Below, one piece after another: positions 1-10,199 of a stretch of 64,000 nt of DNA. Location: positions 248,001-312,000 of the forward strand of contig NZ_ADEV01000004.1 in the NCBI RefSeq assembly GCF_000263635.1, in the 5' to 3' direction. This DNA comes from Gardnerella greenwoodii 00703Dmash. Lineage in GTDB: Bacteria > Actinomycetota > Actinomycetes > Actinomycetales > Bifidobacteriaceae. Numbering within the stretch: position 1 is the first letter of the stretch; the number at the start of each line of letters is the position of its first letter. Under the pieces are notes generated by a model that worked only from the letters and a program-made list of their open reading frames with translations, was not told where the DNA came from and ran no database searches. Made by a program: the position numbers and the translations under genes.

Positions 1-124
1 TGAGTGAAAGGAGTAAACGACGCTGTTTGCAGCAGAAGTCTGGCGTTGCTATATATCAAATGATTCATTGGGCGGTATGTCCAAGAACCTAAGTTTCTCT
101 AAATATTTCTAAGGAAGAACAACG

Positions 125-1405
125 ATGTTGAAACTAAAAAAGTTTGGAGCAATCTCTATGATGCTCGCTGCTGCGCTGTCTCTTACTGCATGCGGTGGCG
201 GCACAAGCTCTACAAGTAATACTCAAGGTAAAACAACCGTTTCTGTTTGGCACTACTGGGATGGTGCTAATGCAGATGCTTTCGATAAAAAAGTAAAAGC
301 ATTTAATGCTTCGCATAAGAACATTGAGATTAAAACTACGAATGTTCCTAATGCTGATTTCTTAACAAAATTACGCGCATCTGCTACGTCAAATACTTTG
401 CCTGATATGGCAATAGGTGATTTGATTTGGATGCCTCAAATGGCGCAAATTGGCAAATCTGCAGACTTAAAAAATCTTCTCAAGCCTGAAGTAATTGACA
501 ATATTAACCCAGCATTAAAGAATTTCGGCTCAATTGATGGTCACTTAGTATCCGTTCCAATGTCAGCCAATAATCTTGCGTATATGTACAATCGCACAGT
601 ATTTAAGAAGGCTGGTTTAGATCCAGATAAGCCGCCAAAAACTTGGGATGAATTAAAGCAAATGGCAAAGCAGATTAAGGATAAGACTGGTCTTCCAGGT
701 TACGATTTGCCAACTGAAGCAGGAGACAGCGGTGAGGCTCTTACTTGGAACTTCCAAGTCAATCTTTGGCAAGCCGGTGGCGAATTCTTAAAGAAAGATA
801 ACTCTGCTGCAGCATTTAACACTCCTGCAGGTAAGAAAGCTGCAAACTTCTGGATGGATCTTATTAAAAGTGGAGTGAGCCCATATGCTGGATGGGGCAA
901 GTTTGAAAAAGGTCAAGGTGGTTCTGCACAGGAAGGTTCATGGATGGTAGGTATTTGGGCTGCTGATCCGCCGTTTGATTTTGCTGCAGCGCCATTGCCA
1001 ACCCCTGAAGGTGGTAAGCCATCTACCAACCTTGGCGGAGAACAGGCAATGCTATTTAATAATGATGATGCAAAAGTAAAAGCCGCTGCTGAATTTGTGA
1101 CTTGGTTCTTGCAAGATAAACAAGTTCTTGATTGGTGTGAATCTACCGGCTTCCTGCCTGCAACAAAGAGTGCAGCTAGCAACGCAGAGTATCGTTCTTG
1201 GGTTGAGAAGAAAGAGCCTCGCTTGCTGCCATACATTGAACAAATGGCAACTGCTCATACTCGCCCGAACACCAAACTATATCCACAGATTTCGTTGGCA
1301 TTCGCAAAAGAAATGGAAAAAGCATTTTCTGGCGAAGTAAATGTTGATACTGCATTAAAGAATGCAGAAAAAGCAGTCAACGACGTAATAGCGCAAGGTA
1401 AGTAG
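125..1405 (+). CDS. ABC sugar transporter, solute-binding lipoprotein (maltodextrin type)
   Basis: This is a 426-residue extracellular solute-binding protein of the family 1 (MalE-like) type. The N-terminus is a lipoprotein signal peptide: a lysine-rich start, a hydrophobic stretch, then the lipobox LTAC at about residues 20-23, so the mature protein should be lipid-anchored outside the membrane. The body has the family pattern, with VWHYWDG near the start of the mature chain and a conserved NNLAYMYNR segment in the middle. The start follows AAGGAAG about 8 bases upstream. Two permeases, a GH13 hydrolase and a LacI regulator follow directly, which points to malto-oligosaccharide or related alpha-glucan import. 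No ATPase gene lies in the operon, so a shared MsiK/MalK-type ATPase elsewhere is inferred. The exact sugar is not provable from sequence. Confidence 0.9.
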   Translation: MLKLKKFGAISMMLAAALSLTACGGGTSSTSNTQGKTTVSVWHYWDGANADAFDKKVKAFNASHKNIEIKTTNVPNADFLTKLRASATSNTLPDMAIGDLIWMPQMAQIGKSADLKNLLKPEVIDNINPALKNFGSIDGHLVSVPMSANNLAYMYNRTVFKKAGLDPDKPPKTWDELKQMAKQIKDKTGLPGYDLPTEAGDSGEALTWNFQVNLWQAGGEFLKKDNSAAAFNTPAGKKAANFWMDLIKSGVSPYAGWGKFEKGQGGSAQEGSWMVGIWAADPPFDFAAAPLPTPEGGKPSTNLGGEQAMLFNNDDAKVKAAAEFVTWFLQDKQVLDWCESTGFLPATKSAASNAEYRSWVEKKEPRLLPYIEQMATAHTRPNTKLYPQISLAFAKEMEKAFSGEVNVDTALKNAEKAVNDVIAQGK

Positions 1406-1407
1406 TC

Positions 1408-2373
1408 ATGCGTAATCCGATAGCACAGCTAAAAAATAAGCAGCCAGCTACTATTGACAACGTAAAAGTTGGCAGTAGCAAGCTGATGCGAAATGATCAT
1501 AAAACTGTAGGAAAATGGGAGCAAATTCTCACAGCATGGGGATTATTGCTTCCTGGATTAGTGATTCTCGTCATCTTCACTTTTTATCCAATTATTTCTG
1601 CAGCCTACACGAGCTTAACGAATTGGAACGGTTTTTCTGCAAATCCAGATTTTATTGGATTGAAGAATTATGTAAAACTATCTCAAGATCCAGAATTTTG
1701 GAATAGTTTAACTGTGACTGTTATATATGCGTTTGGCGTAGCTGTGTTATCGGTTGTTTCCGGTTTGATTTTTGCGGTATTACTAGATGCGCCAATTCGC
1801 GCTCGCGGATTGTATCGCACCATATATTTCCTTCCTGTCGTTACCTCCTCGGTGGCTGTAGCAATTGTATGGAAATATATGCTGGATCCATCGGGTCTTG
1901 TAAATTCGGTACTCTCATCCCTCGGTATTTCAGGACCCGACTGGCTCCACGATAAGTGGCTAGCATTATTTGCTACTATATTTCTTACAGTTTGGAAGAA
2001 CTTAGGTTTTAATATCATTCTATATTTGACTGCTTTGCAATCTCTTTCTAAGTCGACTTATGAAGCGGCAAGTCTTGATGGTGCTACGAGCTGGCAACAG
2101 CTGCGTTATATTACAGTTCCTCTGTTGAGACCAATGACATTCTTCGTGGTTGTTCAAGCGCTGATTAGCAGTTTCCAATCATTTGATTTAATTTATGTGT
2201 TTACTGAAGGCGGTCCTCGAGGAGGCACTGACGTACTAGGAATGTTTATGTATCGTCAAGCATTTAGGTTAGGCAATTTCGGTTATGGCACAGCAATCGC
2301 GATAGCATCGCTGGTGTTAGTTCTTATCGTAACTCTTGTGCAATGGAAGGTAAGTAATGCAGAAAATAAGTAA
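1408..2373 (+). CDS. ABC sugar transporter permease (MalF-like)
   Basis: A 321-residue inner-membrane permease with six likely membrane segments after a polar N-terminal extension of about 45 residues. The cytoplasmic EAA loop that docks the ATPase is visible as EAASLDGATSWQQL about two thirds along, which places it in the binding-protein-dependent sugar permease family. It starts 3 bases after the stop of the binding-protein gene and overlaps the next permease by 17 bases, so translation is probably coupled. It should form the first half of the heterodimeric import channel. Confidence 0.9.
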   Translation: MRNPIAQLKNKQPATIDNVKVGSSKLMRNDHKTVGKWEQILTAWGLLLPGLVILVIFTFYPIISAAYTSLTNWNGFSANPDFIGLKNYVKLSQDPEFWNSLTVTVIYAFGVAVLSVVSGLIFAVLLDAPIRARGLYRTIYFLPVVTSSVAVAIVWKYMLDPSGLVNSVLSSLGISGPDWLHDKWLALFATIFLTVWKNLGFNIILYLTALQSLSKSTYEAASLDGATSWQQLRYITVPLLRPMTFFVVVQALISSFQSFDLIYVFTEGGPRGGTDVLGMFMYRQAFRLGNFGYGTAIAIASLVLVLIVTLVQWKVSNAENK

Positions 2374-3199
2374 GGTCTTTACGAGATTGCGTTCGTTGCA
2401 TCTTGCTCGACATATTGTACTAATTGTTGGTGCAGCCTCAGTACTCATTCCATTTATGTGGATGTTTACAACGTCGTTGCAAACAAAAGCTGAGACGTAT
2501 GCCGTTCAGTCAGTGATTCCAACATCGTGGCATTGGGAAAACTATTTGCATGCTTGGCAAAGTGCTCCGTTTGCAAATTATTATATTAATAGCTTGATTA
2601 TGTCGGCAATTATTGTAGTTGGTCATCTTGCGTTCGACGCTATGGCAGCTTTTGCTTTTGCGCGATTAGAGTTTCCTGGAAAGAAAATATTATTTGTGCT
2701 TCTGCTTTCTGCATTCATGGTTCCAGCCTTCGTAACTGTTATACCTATGTACGGTATTATTGCTCAGCTGCGTTGGATTGATACTATGGCAGCGTTAACG
2801 GTTCCTCGTTTGGCTGATGTATTTGGCATTATTTTGCTGCGTCAGCATTTTAGTACTATCCCGCGTGAACTTGATGAAGCTGCACGAATTGATGGATGTT
2901 CAAGTCTTGGTATTTTTATTAAAGTTATTCTGCCGCTTTCTAAGCCAGCTCTTGCAACTCTTGGTGTGTTCTCATTCCTATTTGCGTGGAATGATTTCCT
3001 GTGGCCTCTGTTGGTTACAAATGCTGAAGAAATGCGTACTATACAAATCGGATTAAGTGGTTTTGTTGGGCGTTATGGTACGTCATGGAATTATTTAATG
3101 GCTGGAACTTTGACGTCAACGTTACCATCAATTATTATTTTCTTCTTCTTCCAAAAAGCTCTTGAACGAGGAATAGCTTCTACTGGTCTTAAAGATTGA
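2357..3199 (+). CDS. ABC sugar transporter permease (MalG-like)
   Basis: A 280-residue permease of the MalG/CUT1 type. The EAA loop is present as DEAARIDGCSSLGIF, and there are six predicted hydrophobic segments. The start ATG lies inside the 3' end of the preceding permease gene and is preceded by GGAAGG, so the 17-base overlap is probably real. With the preceding gene it forms the membrane pore for the sugar bound by the lipoprotein at 125-1405. A gap of 55 bases separates it from the GH13 gene in the same operon. Confidence 0.9.
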   Translation: MQKISKVFTRLRSLHLARHIVLIVGAASVLIPFMWMFTTSLQTKAETYAVQSVIPTSWHWENYLHAWQSAPFANYYINSLIMSAIIVVGHLAFDAMAAFAFARLEFPGKKILFVLLLSAFMVPAFVTVIPMYGIIAQLRWIDTMAALTVPRLADVFGIILLRQHFSTIPRELDEAARIDGCSSLGIFIKVILPLSKPALATLGVFSFLFAWNDFLWPLLVTNAEEMRTIQIGLSGFVGRYGTSWNYLMAGTLTSTLPSIIIFFFFQKALERGIASTGLKD

Positions 3200-3254
3200 A
3201 GAAGTGATAAAACTTTCGTAATTTGTAAAATTAATTATTTGTTAGGAACAAGTC

Positions 3255-4649
3255 ATGCAACCTGAGTGGGTAAAATCAAGCGTATTTTATCAAATTTTTC
3301 CGGAGCGCTTCGCAAATGCAAATGCTTCTATTAACCCTAATCCTGTAGAATCATGGGATAAATCTCCAACTAGAGATAATTTTTTCGGTGGTGATTTGCA
3401 AGGTATTAGTAAACATCTTCCATATCTTGCGGATATGGGTATAAATGCTCTGTATCTTACCCCAATTTTCCAAGCAGATACGAATCATCGTTATGATGCT
3501 ACTGATTATTTCAAAATTGATTCTCGACTTGGCAATGACTCAGATTTTGATGAATTTATTAAACGTGCTCATGAATTGCAGATTCGTGTAGTTTTAGATG
3601 GCGTATTTAATCATTGTGGAATAGGTCATTGGGCTTTCCAAGATGTTGTTCGCAACGGTGAACAATCACAATATGTTAATTGGTTTTCGGTAGAGGGATT
3701 TCCTGTAGTGTCTCATCCGGAACCGAATTATAAAACATGTTCAGGCTGCTACTATTTGCCAAAATGGAATGTGTATAATCCAGAAGTGCGTAGACATCAC
3801 TATAACGTTGCTAAATATTGGTTAAATCGTGGTATTGATGGTTGGCGTTTAGATGTTCCATATTTCGTCAATAAAACATTTTGGAAAGGTTTCCATAATA
3901 TAGTGAAATCTTTTGGAGATGATAAATACTTAGTAGCTGAAGAATGGCGTAACCCTTCTCAATGGCTTACTCCTGAACTTATGGATGGAACCATGAATTA
4001 TACTGTTCGTGATTTAGTCCTAGGTTTTTGCGCTGATGAAACTTTGGATGCTTATGATTTTGCAGATGGCATGAATGCTTTGTATAACGATATTCCGGAA
4101 GAGCATCGCTCTTGTATGTTGAATTTGCTTGGTAGTCATGATACTGAGCGCTTGCTTACGCGCACAAAGGCTCATGAATATGCTTGGGATACACCTGCTG
4201 AAGACGCTGAGAATTTAGCTTACGCTTTGCTATTCGCTGCTGATGGTGCTCCTATGGTGTATTACGGCGATGAAAATGGCATGGAAGGAGAAAATGATCC
4301 GGGTTGCCGCGCTCCTATGATTTGGAATAAGAATGATTGGAATTTATCTGTTCGTAAAACAGTTTGCAAATTAATGCGTCTACGTAGAGAAAATGCTGCT
4401 CTACAATATGGAAGGCAGCATGTAGCTGCTTTGGGAAAACATACTGTGTGTATCACTCGTACTTTGCCTTCAGGGCGTGCATGCTTATGTTTAGTGCATC
4501 GAGGATCTGGAGCTTACATCAATTGTGATGATTTGCCAGTGCGTATGGATCGTGCGCTATTTGGTGTGCCAAGTATAATAGGTAATCAATACCGTATGGG
4601 AGAAAAATCCATCATAATGTATGAAGGTGAAGCAGTGGGGAAGCTATGA
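3255..4649 (+). CDS. GH13 alpha-glucosidase/neopullulanase-like hydrolase
   Basis: A 464-residue glycoside hydrolase family 13 enzyme. The conserved regions are visible in order: region I DGVFNH, region II GWRLDVP with the nucleophile Asp, the acid/base Glu in VAEEWR, and the stabilising Asp in LLGSHDTER. The segment LPKWN before region II resembles the MPKLN signature of the neopullulanase/cyclomaltodextrinase subfamily. That subfamily usually carries an N-terminal domain of about 120 residues, which is absent here: the TIM barrel begins almost at once (VFYQIFPERF). No signal peptide is seen, so it probably works in the cytoplasm on malto-oligosaccharides brought in by the adjacent transporter. 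Its end overlaps the LacI start by 4 bases (ATGA). Confidence 0.88.
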   Translation: MQPEWVKSSVFYQIFPERFANANASINPNPVESWDKSPTRDNFFGGDLQGISKHLPYLADMGINALYLTPIFQADTNHRYDATDYFKIDSRLGNDSDFDEFIKRAHELQIRVVLDGVFNHCGIGHWAFQDVVRNGEQSQYVNWFSVEGFPVVSHPEPNYKTCSGCYYLPKWNVYNPEVRRHHYNVAKYWLNRGIDGWRLDVPYFVNKTFWKGFHNIVKSFGDDKYLVAEEWRNPSQWLTPELMDGTMNYTVRDLVLGFCADETLDAYDFADGMNALYNDIPEEHRSCMLNLLGSHDTERLLTRTKAHEYAWDTPAEDAENLAYALLFAADGAPMVYYGDENGMEGENDPGCRAPMIWNKNDWNLSVRKTVCKLMRLRRENAALQYGRQHVAALGKHTVCITRTLPSGRACLCLVHRGSGAYINCDDLPVRMDRALFGVPSIIGNQYRMGEKSIIMYEGEAVGKL

Positions 4650-5710
4650 ATGTTCGTAGAGTGACTATTAAGGATGTTGCAAAGAAAGCTAATGTTTCCA
4701 AGTCTGCAGTATCTTTTGCATATAATGATCCGTCAAAACTGTCTGAGGCGACGGTTGAGCATATTATGCAAACTGCTGAAGAAATGGGATATGTGCGAAG
4801 TGCAACAGCTAGAGCATTGCGCACGAATTCTTCGAATGCTTTGGGCTTGTTGCTTCCGCAAGGTATTGATACGATTTTGCAAAATCCTTATTATTCACTT
4901 TTGATTCAAGGAATTGGGCAGGTTTGCCAGTCGGAAGGCTACACTTTGATGCTTGTACCTCCATTAAGAGGTTCAATGTTAAAAGCTATTCCTACAGCTG
5001 CAGTAAGCGGTTTTATAATTTGCGGCTTGGAAGCTGAGCGTGCAGAAGTTGTTGAAATTTTGAATAAGCATGTTCCTGTAGTGATTGTTGATCCTGCTCA
5101 ACCTATTAACGTTCCAACTGTAGAAGTCGACGATGAGCATGATTTTGAAGATTTAGTAGATCGACTTATTGATTTAGGTCATAGGAATATTGGTATTGCA
5201 GCAATCGAAACGAAATCGCATACTGATTATCCGGGATGGCAAGGAATAGTTGGTAGACGCATGGCAAGTGTTGTGCGTGCGCTCAGAAAGCACAACTTAT
5301 CGCCGGAAGATAAAGAGATTACCGTTATAGAAACGCCTTGCACATATCAGGGTGGCGCTGATGTTTTCAACAAAATGTGGAATGACATTGATATTGAATG
5401 TAGGCCTACTGCGATTGTGTCGTTTAGTGACATTATTGCGCTAGGCGTGCTTGGAGCAGCTCAAGCGCAAGGATTACGCGTTCCTGAAGATCTTTCTATT
5501 ACGGGTTATGATGATTTGCCTTTGTCTACAATTTGCACGCCTAGATTAACTACGGTTCATCAGCCAATTACTTCGAAAGGACGTTTGGCTGCAGAAAGTT
5601 TGATTGATCAAATACGTTTTAATGAAGAAGCTTTGCCTGTTTCGCATAAAAAACTAGGAACTGCCCTCATCGTGCGTGAATCTGTTGGGGCAGCTCCTAC
5701 TAAGAAGTAA
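4646..5710 (+). CDS. LacI-family transcriptional regulator
   Basis: A 354-residue regulator with an N-terminal LacI helix-turn-helix (TIKDVAKKANVSKSAVSFAY) followed by a periplasmic-binding-protein-like sensor domain that ends with the typical ITGYDDLPLS and TTVHQP segments. It is the last gene of the sugar operon and overlaps the GH13 gene by 4 bases, so it is probably co-expressed and represses its own operon until a sugar is bound. No clear LacI operator was identified upstream of the transporter. Confidence 0.92.
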   Translation: MNVRRVTIKDVAKKANVSKSAVSFAYNDPSKLSEATVEHIMQTAEEMGYVRSATARALRTNSSNALGLLLPQGIDTILQNPYYSLLIQGIGQVCQSEGYTLMLVPPLRGSMLKAIPTAAVSGFIICGLEAERAEVVEILNKHVPVVIVDPAQPINVPTVEVDDEHDFEDLVDRLIDLGHRNIGIAAIETKSHTDYPGWQGIVGRRMASVVRALRKHNLSPEDKEITVIETPCTYQGGADVFNKMWNDIDIECRPTAIVSFSDIIALGVLGAAQAQGLRVPEDLSITGYDDLPLSTICTPRLTTVHQPITSKGRLAAESLIDQIRFNEEALPVSHKKLGTALIVRESVGAAPTKK

Positions 5711-5739
5711 TTGGCTTTAATATATTTTGCAGTTTTTAC

Positions 5740-6087
5740 CTAGAAGTTGCTGCCGTTCCAACCCCAGTCGGTGGTTGCAGTGTAACGAATGTAAGTGCGA
5801 TCCTGTGGCACGCCAAGCTCGCGCTCTAAAGCTGCCATAATCTGCTCAGTCAACTTTTCCCAAGCAGACCCAGGCACGCTGGAACCAAACACGTTCACCT
5901 CAACGTAAGCTGCAGGCTTGGAATCGTCTCCTGCAAAATAAATCGGCATATTGTCCTCGAATGGGCACATAAGCCAATGCTCACTTTTGCCTGGAACTGC
6001 GTTAATCGCCTTGCCGTAAGCAGCTTTTAATGCGTCGCGCTGGGCAGGTGTTGTGCTTACGGAAACATGAGTATGAATAACTGGCAT
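5740..6087 (-). CDS. MIF-like tautomerase superfamily protein
   Basis: A 115-residue protein that reads as a member of the macrophage migration inhibitory factor/phenylpyruvate tautomerase family. The length equals that of mammalian MIF. Pro2, the catalytic base after Met removal, is present; a mid-protein IYFAGDDSKPAAYVEV segment matches the family's FGGSSEPCALCSL region; and the C-terminus WGWNGSNF closely matches the family's VGWNNSTF. There is no signal peptide. It stands alone, convergent with the LacI operon and divergent from gtrA. A role in tautomerisation or in acting on host cells is inference. Confidence 0.8.
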   Translation of the reverse strand: MPVIHTHVSVSTTPAQRDALKAAYGKAINAVPGKSEHWLMCPFEDNMPIYFAGDDSKPAAYVEVNVFGSSVPGSAWEKLTEQIMAALERELGVPQDRTYIRYTATTDWGWNGSNF

Positions 6088-6171
6088 AATTGCTCCCTTG
6101 CTAAATTTAGTAAGTTTTATTACGTAACAATTATATGTTAATTGTTAGCCGTCGCGTGTTTAATGGAATAT

Positions 6172-6681
6172 ATGAAAAAGCTTATTGAACAGGTTGTTAA
6201 ATTCGGAATTGTAGGAATTATCGCGCTTATTATTGATGTTGCGCTTCTGAATTTGTTGCTTCTTGTGCACTTAAATAATGTTGCTGCAGGCACTATTTCG
6301 TTTATTATTTCGCTTATTTTTAACTACATTGCCAGCATGAAATACGTGTTTAAGCACCGCGAAGACATGGCTCGTTGGCTGGAATTGCTGATTTTCGTTA
6401 TTTCTGCGGTTATTGGCTTGCTTATTAACGACGCGATTATTTGGGCTAGCACTTTTGGAATGGCACAAACTTTGCGTGGCACTGCAATTTACATGCTTCG
6501 CACAAACATTGGCAAGCTTATTGCAACAGTAGTTGTAGCCATATGGAATTTTGTTATTAGAAAGTGGCTTTTAGACGACACGAAGTCGCAAAAACCTGGT
6601 TATGATGCCGCTAAAGACAATACTTTTGCGCATCGCTTGGGTGAATGGTCGCTAAATCATACGCCAAAAGGTTGGAAGTAA
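6172..6681 (+). CDS. GtrA-family membrane protein
   Basis: A 169-residue protein with four hydrophobic segments and the GtrA-type opening FGIVGIIALIIDVALLNLL. Members are thought to move lipid-linked sugars across the membrane or assist glycosylation of the cell envelope. The reading frame is open from TTG 6142 and has ATGs at 6163 and 6172; 6172 is chosen because the family normally starts just before the first membrane helix (MKKLIEQVVKFG). A short basic tail follows the last helix. The next gene begins 15 bases downstream, suggesting cotranscription. Confidence 0.82.
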   Translation: MKKLIEQVVKFGIVGIIALIIDVALLNLLLLVHLNNVAAGTISFIISLIFNYIASMKYVFKHREDMARWLELLIFVISAVIGLLINDAIIWASTFGMAQTLRGTAIYMLRTNIGKLIATVVVAIWNFVIRKWLLDDTKSQKPGYDAAKDNTFAHRLGEWSLNHTPKGWK

Positions 6682-6696
6682 AAGTAGGAGTTAGGA

Positions 6697-7425
6697 ATGC
6701 CGGCTACAACAATTCATTTTGTGCGTCATGGGGAAGTAGATAATCCGAATCATGTGCTGTACGAGCGCCTGCCGGGATTTCATCTTTCTGCGCGAGGTGT
6801 GCGAATGGCAAGAGCTACGGCGCAATATATTGCAACAGTTCCGCAAATGCGAGGAATTAGTGCAATATACTCGTCTCCTCTTGATCGCACTCGCGAAACA
6901 GCGCGCGAAATTGAGGATGCTTTGCGTGCTATTCCTGATTCTTGCTATGTAAAAGCGCACTGTGGTGAGGATTCTTCGCAATCTTCCGTAAAATCTTCTG
7001 CACAATCTTCGGTTCAATCTCATGAAAGCGACATTATTTTAGATAAGCGCTTGATTGAAGCTGGCAATAATTTCCGAGGGAAAAGAATCGGCTACGGTGA
7101 AGGTGCGTTGTGGAAAAACAATAACTGGAAGCTTGTTGCAAATTTGTGGAAGCCAAGTTGGGGAGAAAGCTACCGCAGTATTGCTACTCGCGTTGGTGAT
7201 TTTGCACGCGAGCAGGTTCGTAAGCATCCTGGTGAGCAAATTGTGGCTGTAACACATGAGTCGCCGATTTGGTCTTATCGTCACCTGCTGGAAACTGGCC
7301 ATGCTGAGCACAATATGCTTCTTCGCCACACAGCATTGGCGTCAATTACTTCTATTACTTACGATTGCAAGACTTTGCGCGTACTTTCTATTACGTATGT
7401 AGATCCTGCAGCAAACGTTAAGTAG
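6697..7425 (+). CDS. Histidine phosphatase family protein
   Basis: A 242-residue enzyme of the phosphoglycerate mutase-like (histidine phosphatase) superfamily. The phosphorylated histidine sits in FVRHGEVDN at the N-terminus, the second arginine in SSPLDRTRETA, and the second catalytic His in AVTHESPIW. A Ser/Gln-rich insert of about 20 residues (SSQSSVKSSAQSS) near residue 95 is unusual. Substrate is not determinable from sequence. TAGGAG precedes the start. It follows gtrA closely, and an unknown protein follows 32 bases later. Confidence 0.85.
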   Translation: MPATTIHFVRHGEVDNPNHVLYERLPGFHLSARGVRMARATAQYIATVPQMRGISAIYSSPLDRTRETAREIEDALRAIPDSCYVKAHCGEDSSQSSVKSSAQSSVQSHESDIILDKRLIEAGNNFRGKRIGYGEGALWKNNNWKLVANLWKPSWGESYRSIATRVGDFAREQVRKHPGEQIVAVTHESPIWSYRHLLETGHAEHNMLLRHTALASITSITYDCKTLRVLSITYVDPAANVK

Positions 7426-7457
7426 AAGTAAAAGCTGCGAATGTAAAGGAGCGTTCG

Positions 7458-8423
7458 ATGGTAGCTTCTAATGGAACAATAGGAATCGAAAACGTGGGAA
7501 TTGAAAAAGTGGAAATCGAAACCATAAAAAATCTAAATAACGCAGCTCAATCCGCCGCAAATTTGACAGCATTGTGGCCATTAACAGAAGCTCGTCACCT
7601 TGATAACGACGCAAAATACGCGGAAAATCTGGAAGTGCGCTCAATGCGAGCAATAGCGCGAATGCTAACGAATCTTGACGTGACCGTTCCGGATGCTGAA
7701 TTTGTGTACGAAGGTGCGGACGAGATTCCGGGCAGACCGCAAGAAATTGTTGACGCTTTGCTTTCGGCTGCGGACGCCTACGATGCAATGGATTCGTGCT
7801 ATGAGCCTAATTATGACGAAGCGGAAGCAGAAATTTTAGAAAACGACGTCAATAATATAGAAACTATTTTTAATAAACTTTACTCTCACGCATCTGTTGA
7901 TGCCGATGCAATTAATAGCGCTGCAGATACGTTGGGAGTACAAGGAAATTGGGTTGCTGAAGATTTACAAAACGCTATCGAATACGCAAAAAAGCAATCC
8001 TTTGAATATAGGGAATCTGTAGAGTCGCAAAAAATTATTCTGGTTTTGTGTATTCTTATCAAGCTAGTTGCAAAAACTAGCGATATTCAAGAAACTTTAC
8101 CAATTTTCCTTTATATTAACGAAGTGTGCGAGTGTGCTGGCGTGCCTCGCATGATGTTTAAAGATGCTCAGTGGCGTGAGCTTGTTGATTGCGTTAAAAA
8201 CAGCGATGAGAGTAGTAAAGATAGTAGTGTTTACGATTTGATTATGTTTGCGGCGCCTTTGTTGGCTGCGGAATGGCAAAAACATCGTGAAGACGTGCTG
8301 TGGGATCCAGAAGTTGCTAAGAAGCTTGCAAAAGAAGAAGACGATCGCAAATCTCGCGAAGCATTGGCAGCAAAATTTGCGCATGTAGAAGGAAATAAAG
8401 AATCTACGCAAGCTCTTGACTGA
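7458..8423 (+). CDS. Acidic protein of unknown function
   Basis: A 321-residue protein that I do not recognise. It is acidic and largely helical, with a Glu-rich middle section ([11 protein letters not shown]) and one hydrophobic stretch ([13 protein letters not shown]) near residue 200 that could be a buried helix or a single membrane pass. There is no signal peptide. AAAGGAG precedes the ATG. It sits between the histidine phosphatase and gltX, all on the same strand, and is probably part of that transcription unit. Confidence 0.65.
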   Translation: MVASNGTIGIENVGIEKVEIETIKNLNNAAQSAANLTALWPLTEARHLDNDAKYAENLEVRSMRAIARMLTNLDVTVPDAEFVYEGADEIPGRPQEIVDALLSAADAYDAMDSCYEPNYDEAEAEILENDVNNIETIFNKLYSHASVDADAINSAADTLGVQGNWVAEDLQNAIEYAKKQSFEYRESVESQKIILVLCILIKLVAKTSDIQETLPIFLYINEVCECAGVPRMMFKDAQWRELVDCVKNSDESSKDSSVYDLIMFAAPLLAAEWQKHREDVLWDPEVAKKLAKEEDDRKSREALAAKFAHVEGNKESTQALD

Positions 8424-8460
8424 ACGCAATCCGTCCGTAACGCGCGGCACAATGGAACCT

Positions 8461-10014
8461 ATGACTGATACAGAGGAAACTCAAGAAGTTGCTAATAATG
8501 CAACAAAATCCACAAAGCCTGAACTTCCAAAGAATGTTCGCGTGCGTTTTTGCCCTTCGCCAACCGGCACACCTCACGTGGGTATGGTTCGTACCGCGCT
8601 GTTTAATTGGGCAGAGGCTCGCCATACTCATGGCAAATTGCTGTTCCGTATTGAAGATACCGATAATGAGCGCGATAGCGAGGAAAGCTACCAGCAGATT
8701 ATTGAGGCTCTTCGTTGGCTCAATATTGATTGGGACGAGGGCATTGATGTTGGCGGAGATAACGGCCCATACCGCCAGTCCCAGCGTATGGAAATTTATA
8801 AAGACGTAGCACAAAAGCTTTTTGAAGCAGGATACGCTTACGAATCCTTCTCTACTCCTGAAGAAATTAAGGAGCGTAATATTGCTGCTGGCCGTCCAGC
8901 TGAATTTGGTTACGATGGTTACGATCGCAATCTTACAGAAGAGCAGAAGCAAGCTTTCCGTGCGGAAGGCCGCAAGCCTGCGCTTCGCTTGAAGATGCCA
9001 AATGAAGACATTACTTTTAACGATTTAATTCGTGGCGAAATCACCTTTAAAGCTGGATCTGTTCCAGATTATGTGATTGTGCGCCCGAATGGCGATCCGC
9101 TTTACACGCTTACGAATCCTGTTGACGACGCGTTAATGGACGTGAACGTGGTTTTGCGCGGTGAGGATATTCTTAGCTCCACGCCTCGCCAGATTGTGCT
9201 TTACCGTTACCTTATGGAAATGGGTATTGCTAAGGAAACTCCACTTTACGGCCATATGCCTTACGTTATGGGCGAAGGTAAGAAGAAGCTTTCTAAGCGA
9301 GACCCAGAGTCCAACTTGTTCTTGCATAGGGATAACGGCTTTATTCCAGAAGGCTTGCTGAATTACTTGGCTTTGCTTGGATGGTCTATTGCGCCGGATC
9401 GTGACGTGTTCACCATGGATGAGATGGTTGAAAAGTTCGATGTGCGCGATGTTAAGGCAAATCCTGCACACTTTGACTTGGATAAAGCAATTTCGATTAA
9501 CGCTGAGCATATTCGTATGCTCGATCCGCAAGATTTCTTGAACCGTTCCGTGCCATACTTGCATAAGGATGGCGTAGTTAGCGCGGATAATTGGGATGCA
9601 TTAACTGACCGCGAGCGCGAAGTTCTCACAGCTGCAGCTCCACTCGTGCAGCCTCGCGTGCGCTTGCTTGGCGAGGTTGCTGGAATGGTTGGAAGCCTTC
9701 TTAGTGAAGATGGCTACATTGCTCCAGATGATGACGCTCGTAAGCAGTTGAAGGAATCCGCAGGAGAGGTTCTTGACGCTGCGCTCGCTGCCTTGAAGGA
9801 CGTTGATGCTTCTGATTGGCATACTGATTCCTTGCACGAGCTTTTGAACAAGAAGCTTGTTGAGGAAGCTGGTTACAAGCCGCGCCTGGCATTTGGCCCT
9901 GTGCGTGTAGCACTTTCTGGCCGTCGCGTTTCGCCTCCACTGTTTGAGTCCATGGAAATCGTTGGCAAAGACGTGACTTTGGCGCGTTTGGCTGGTTTGC
10001 GCGAGCACTTGTAA
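8461..10014 (+). CDS. gltX: Glutamyl-tRNA synthetase
   Basis: A class I aminoacyl-tRNA synthetase that charges tRNA-Glu in the cytoplasm, about 517 residues from the chosen start. The HIGH-type motif is [10 protein letters not shown] and the KMSKS-type motif is KKLSKRD; the GluRS signature LFRIEDTD follows the first. The C-terminal anticodon-binding helical domain is complete. The frame is open from TTG 8416, overlapping the previous gene, with ATGs at 8452 and 8461; none has a strong ribosome-binding site. I chose 8461 because the family has only a short leader before the catalytic core. tRNA-Glu lies just downstream. Confidence 0.95.
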   Translation: MTDTEETQEVANNATKSTKPELPKNVRVRFCPSPTGTPHVGMVRTALFNWAEARHTHGKLLFRIEDTDNERDSEESYQQIIEALRWLNIDWDEGIDVGGDNGPYRQSQRMEIYKDVAQKLFEAGYAYESFSTPEEIKERNIAAGRPAEFGYDGYDRNLTEEQKQAFRAEGRKPALRLKMPNEDITFNDLIRGEITFKAGSVPDYVIVRPNGDPLYTLTNPVDDALMDVNVVLRGEDILSSTPRQIVLYRYLMEMGIAKETPLYGHMPYVMGEGKKKLSKRDPESNLFLHRDNGFIPEGLLNYLALLGWSIAPDRDVFTMDEMVEKFDVRDVKANPAHFDLDKAISINAEHIRMLDPQDFLNRSVPYLHKDGVVSADNWDALTDREREVLTAAAPLVQPRVRLLGEVAGMVGSLLSEDGYIAPDDDARKQLKESAGEVLDAALAALKDVDASDWHTDSLHELLNKKLVEEAGYKPRLAFGPVRVALSGRRVSPPLFESMEIVGKDVTLARLAGLREHL

Positions 10015-10051
10015 ATCGCAAATAATTTATAAGTGCAAATAAAATTTAAAT

Positions 10052-10093
10052 AAGGCGGGAGTGTGGCACTATTGCTGCATTTCCGCCTTTTTA
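10052..10093 (+). terminator. Terminator after gltX
   Basis: AAGGCGG pairs with CCGCCTT across a loop of about 28 bases, followed by a T-run. It ends the gltX transcription unit. Confidence 0.7.
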
Positions 10094-10199
10094 TTTGTTT
10101 TATGCTTAATATATTTTCGACACGCCGCGGTTGCAAGTATTTGCTTTATGTTGTAAAGTCGCTATTTGTTGCGTCAAGAGGCGTAGCTGATAAATGAAA

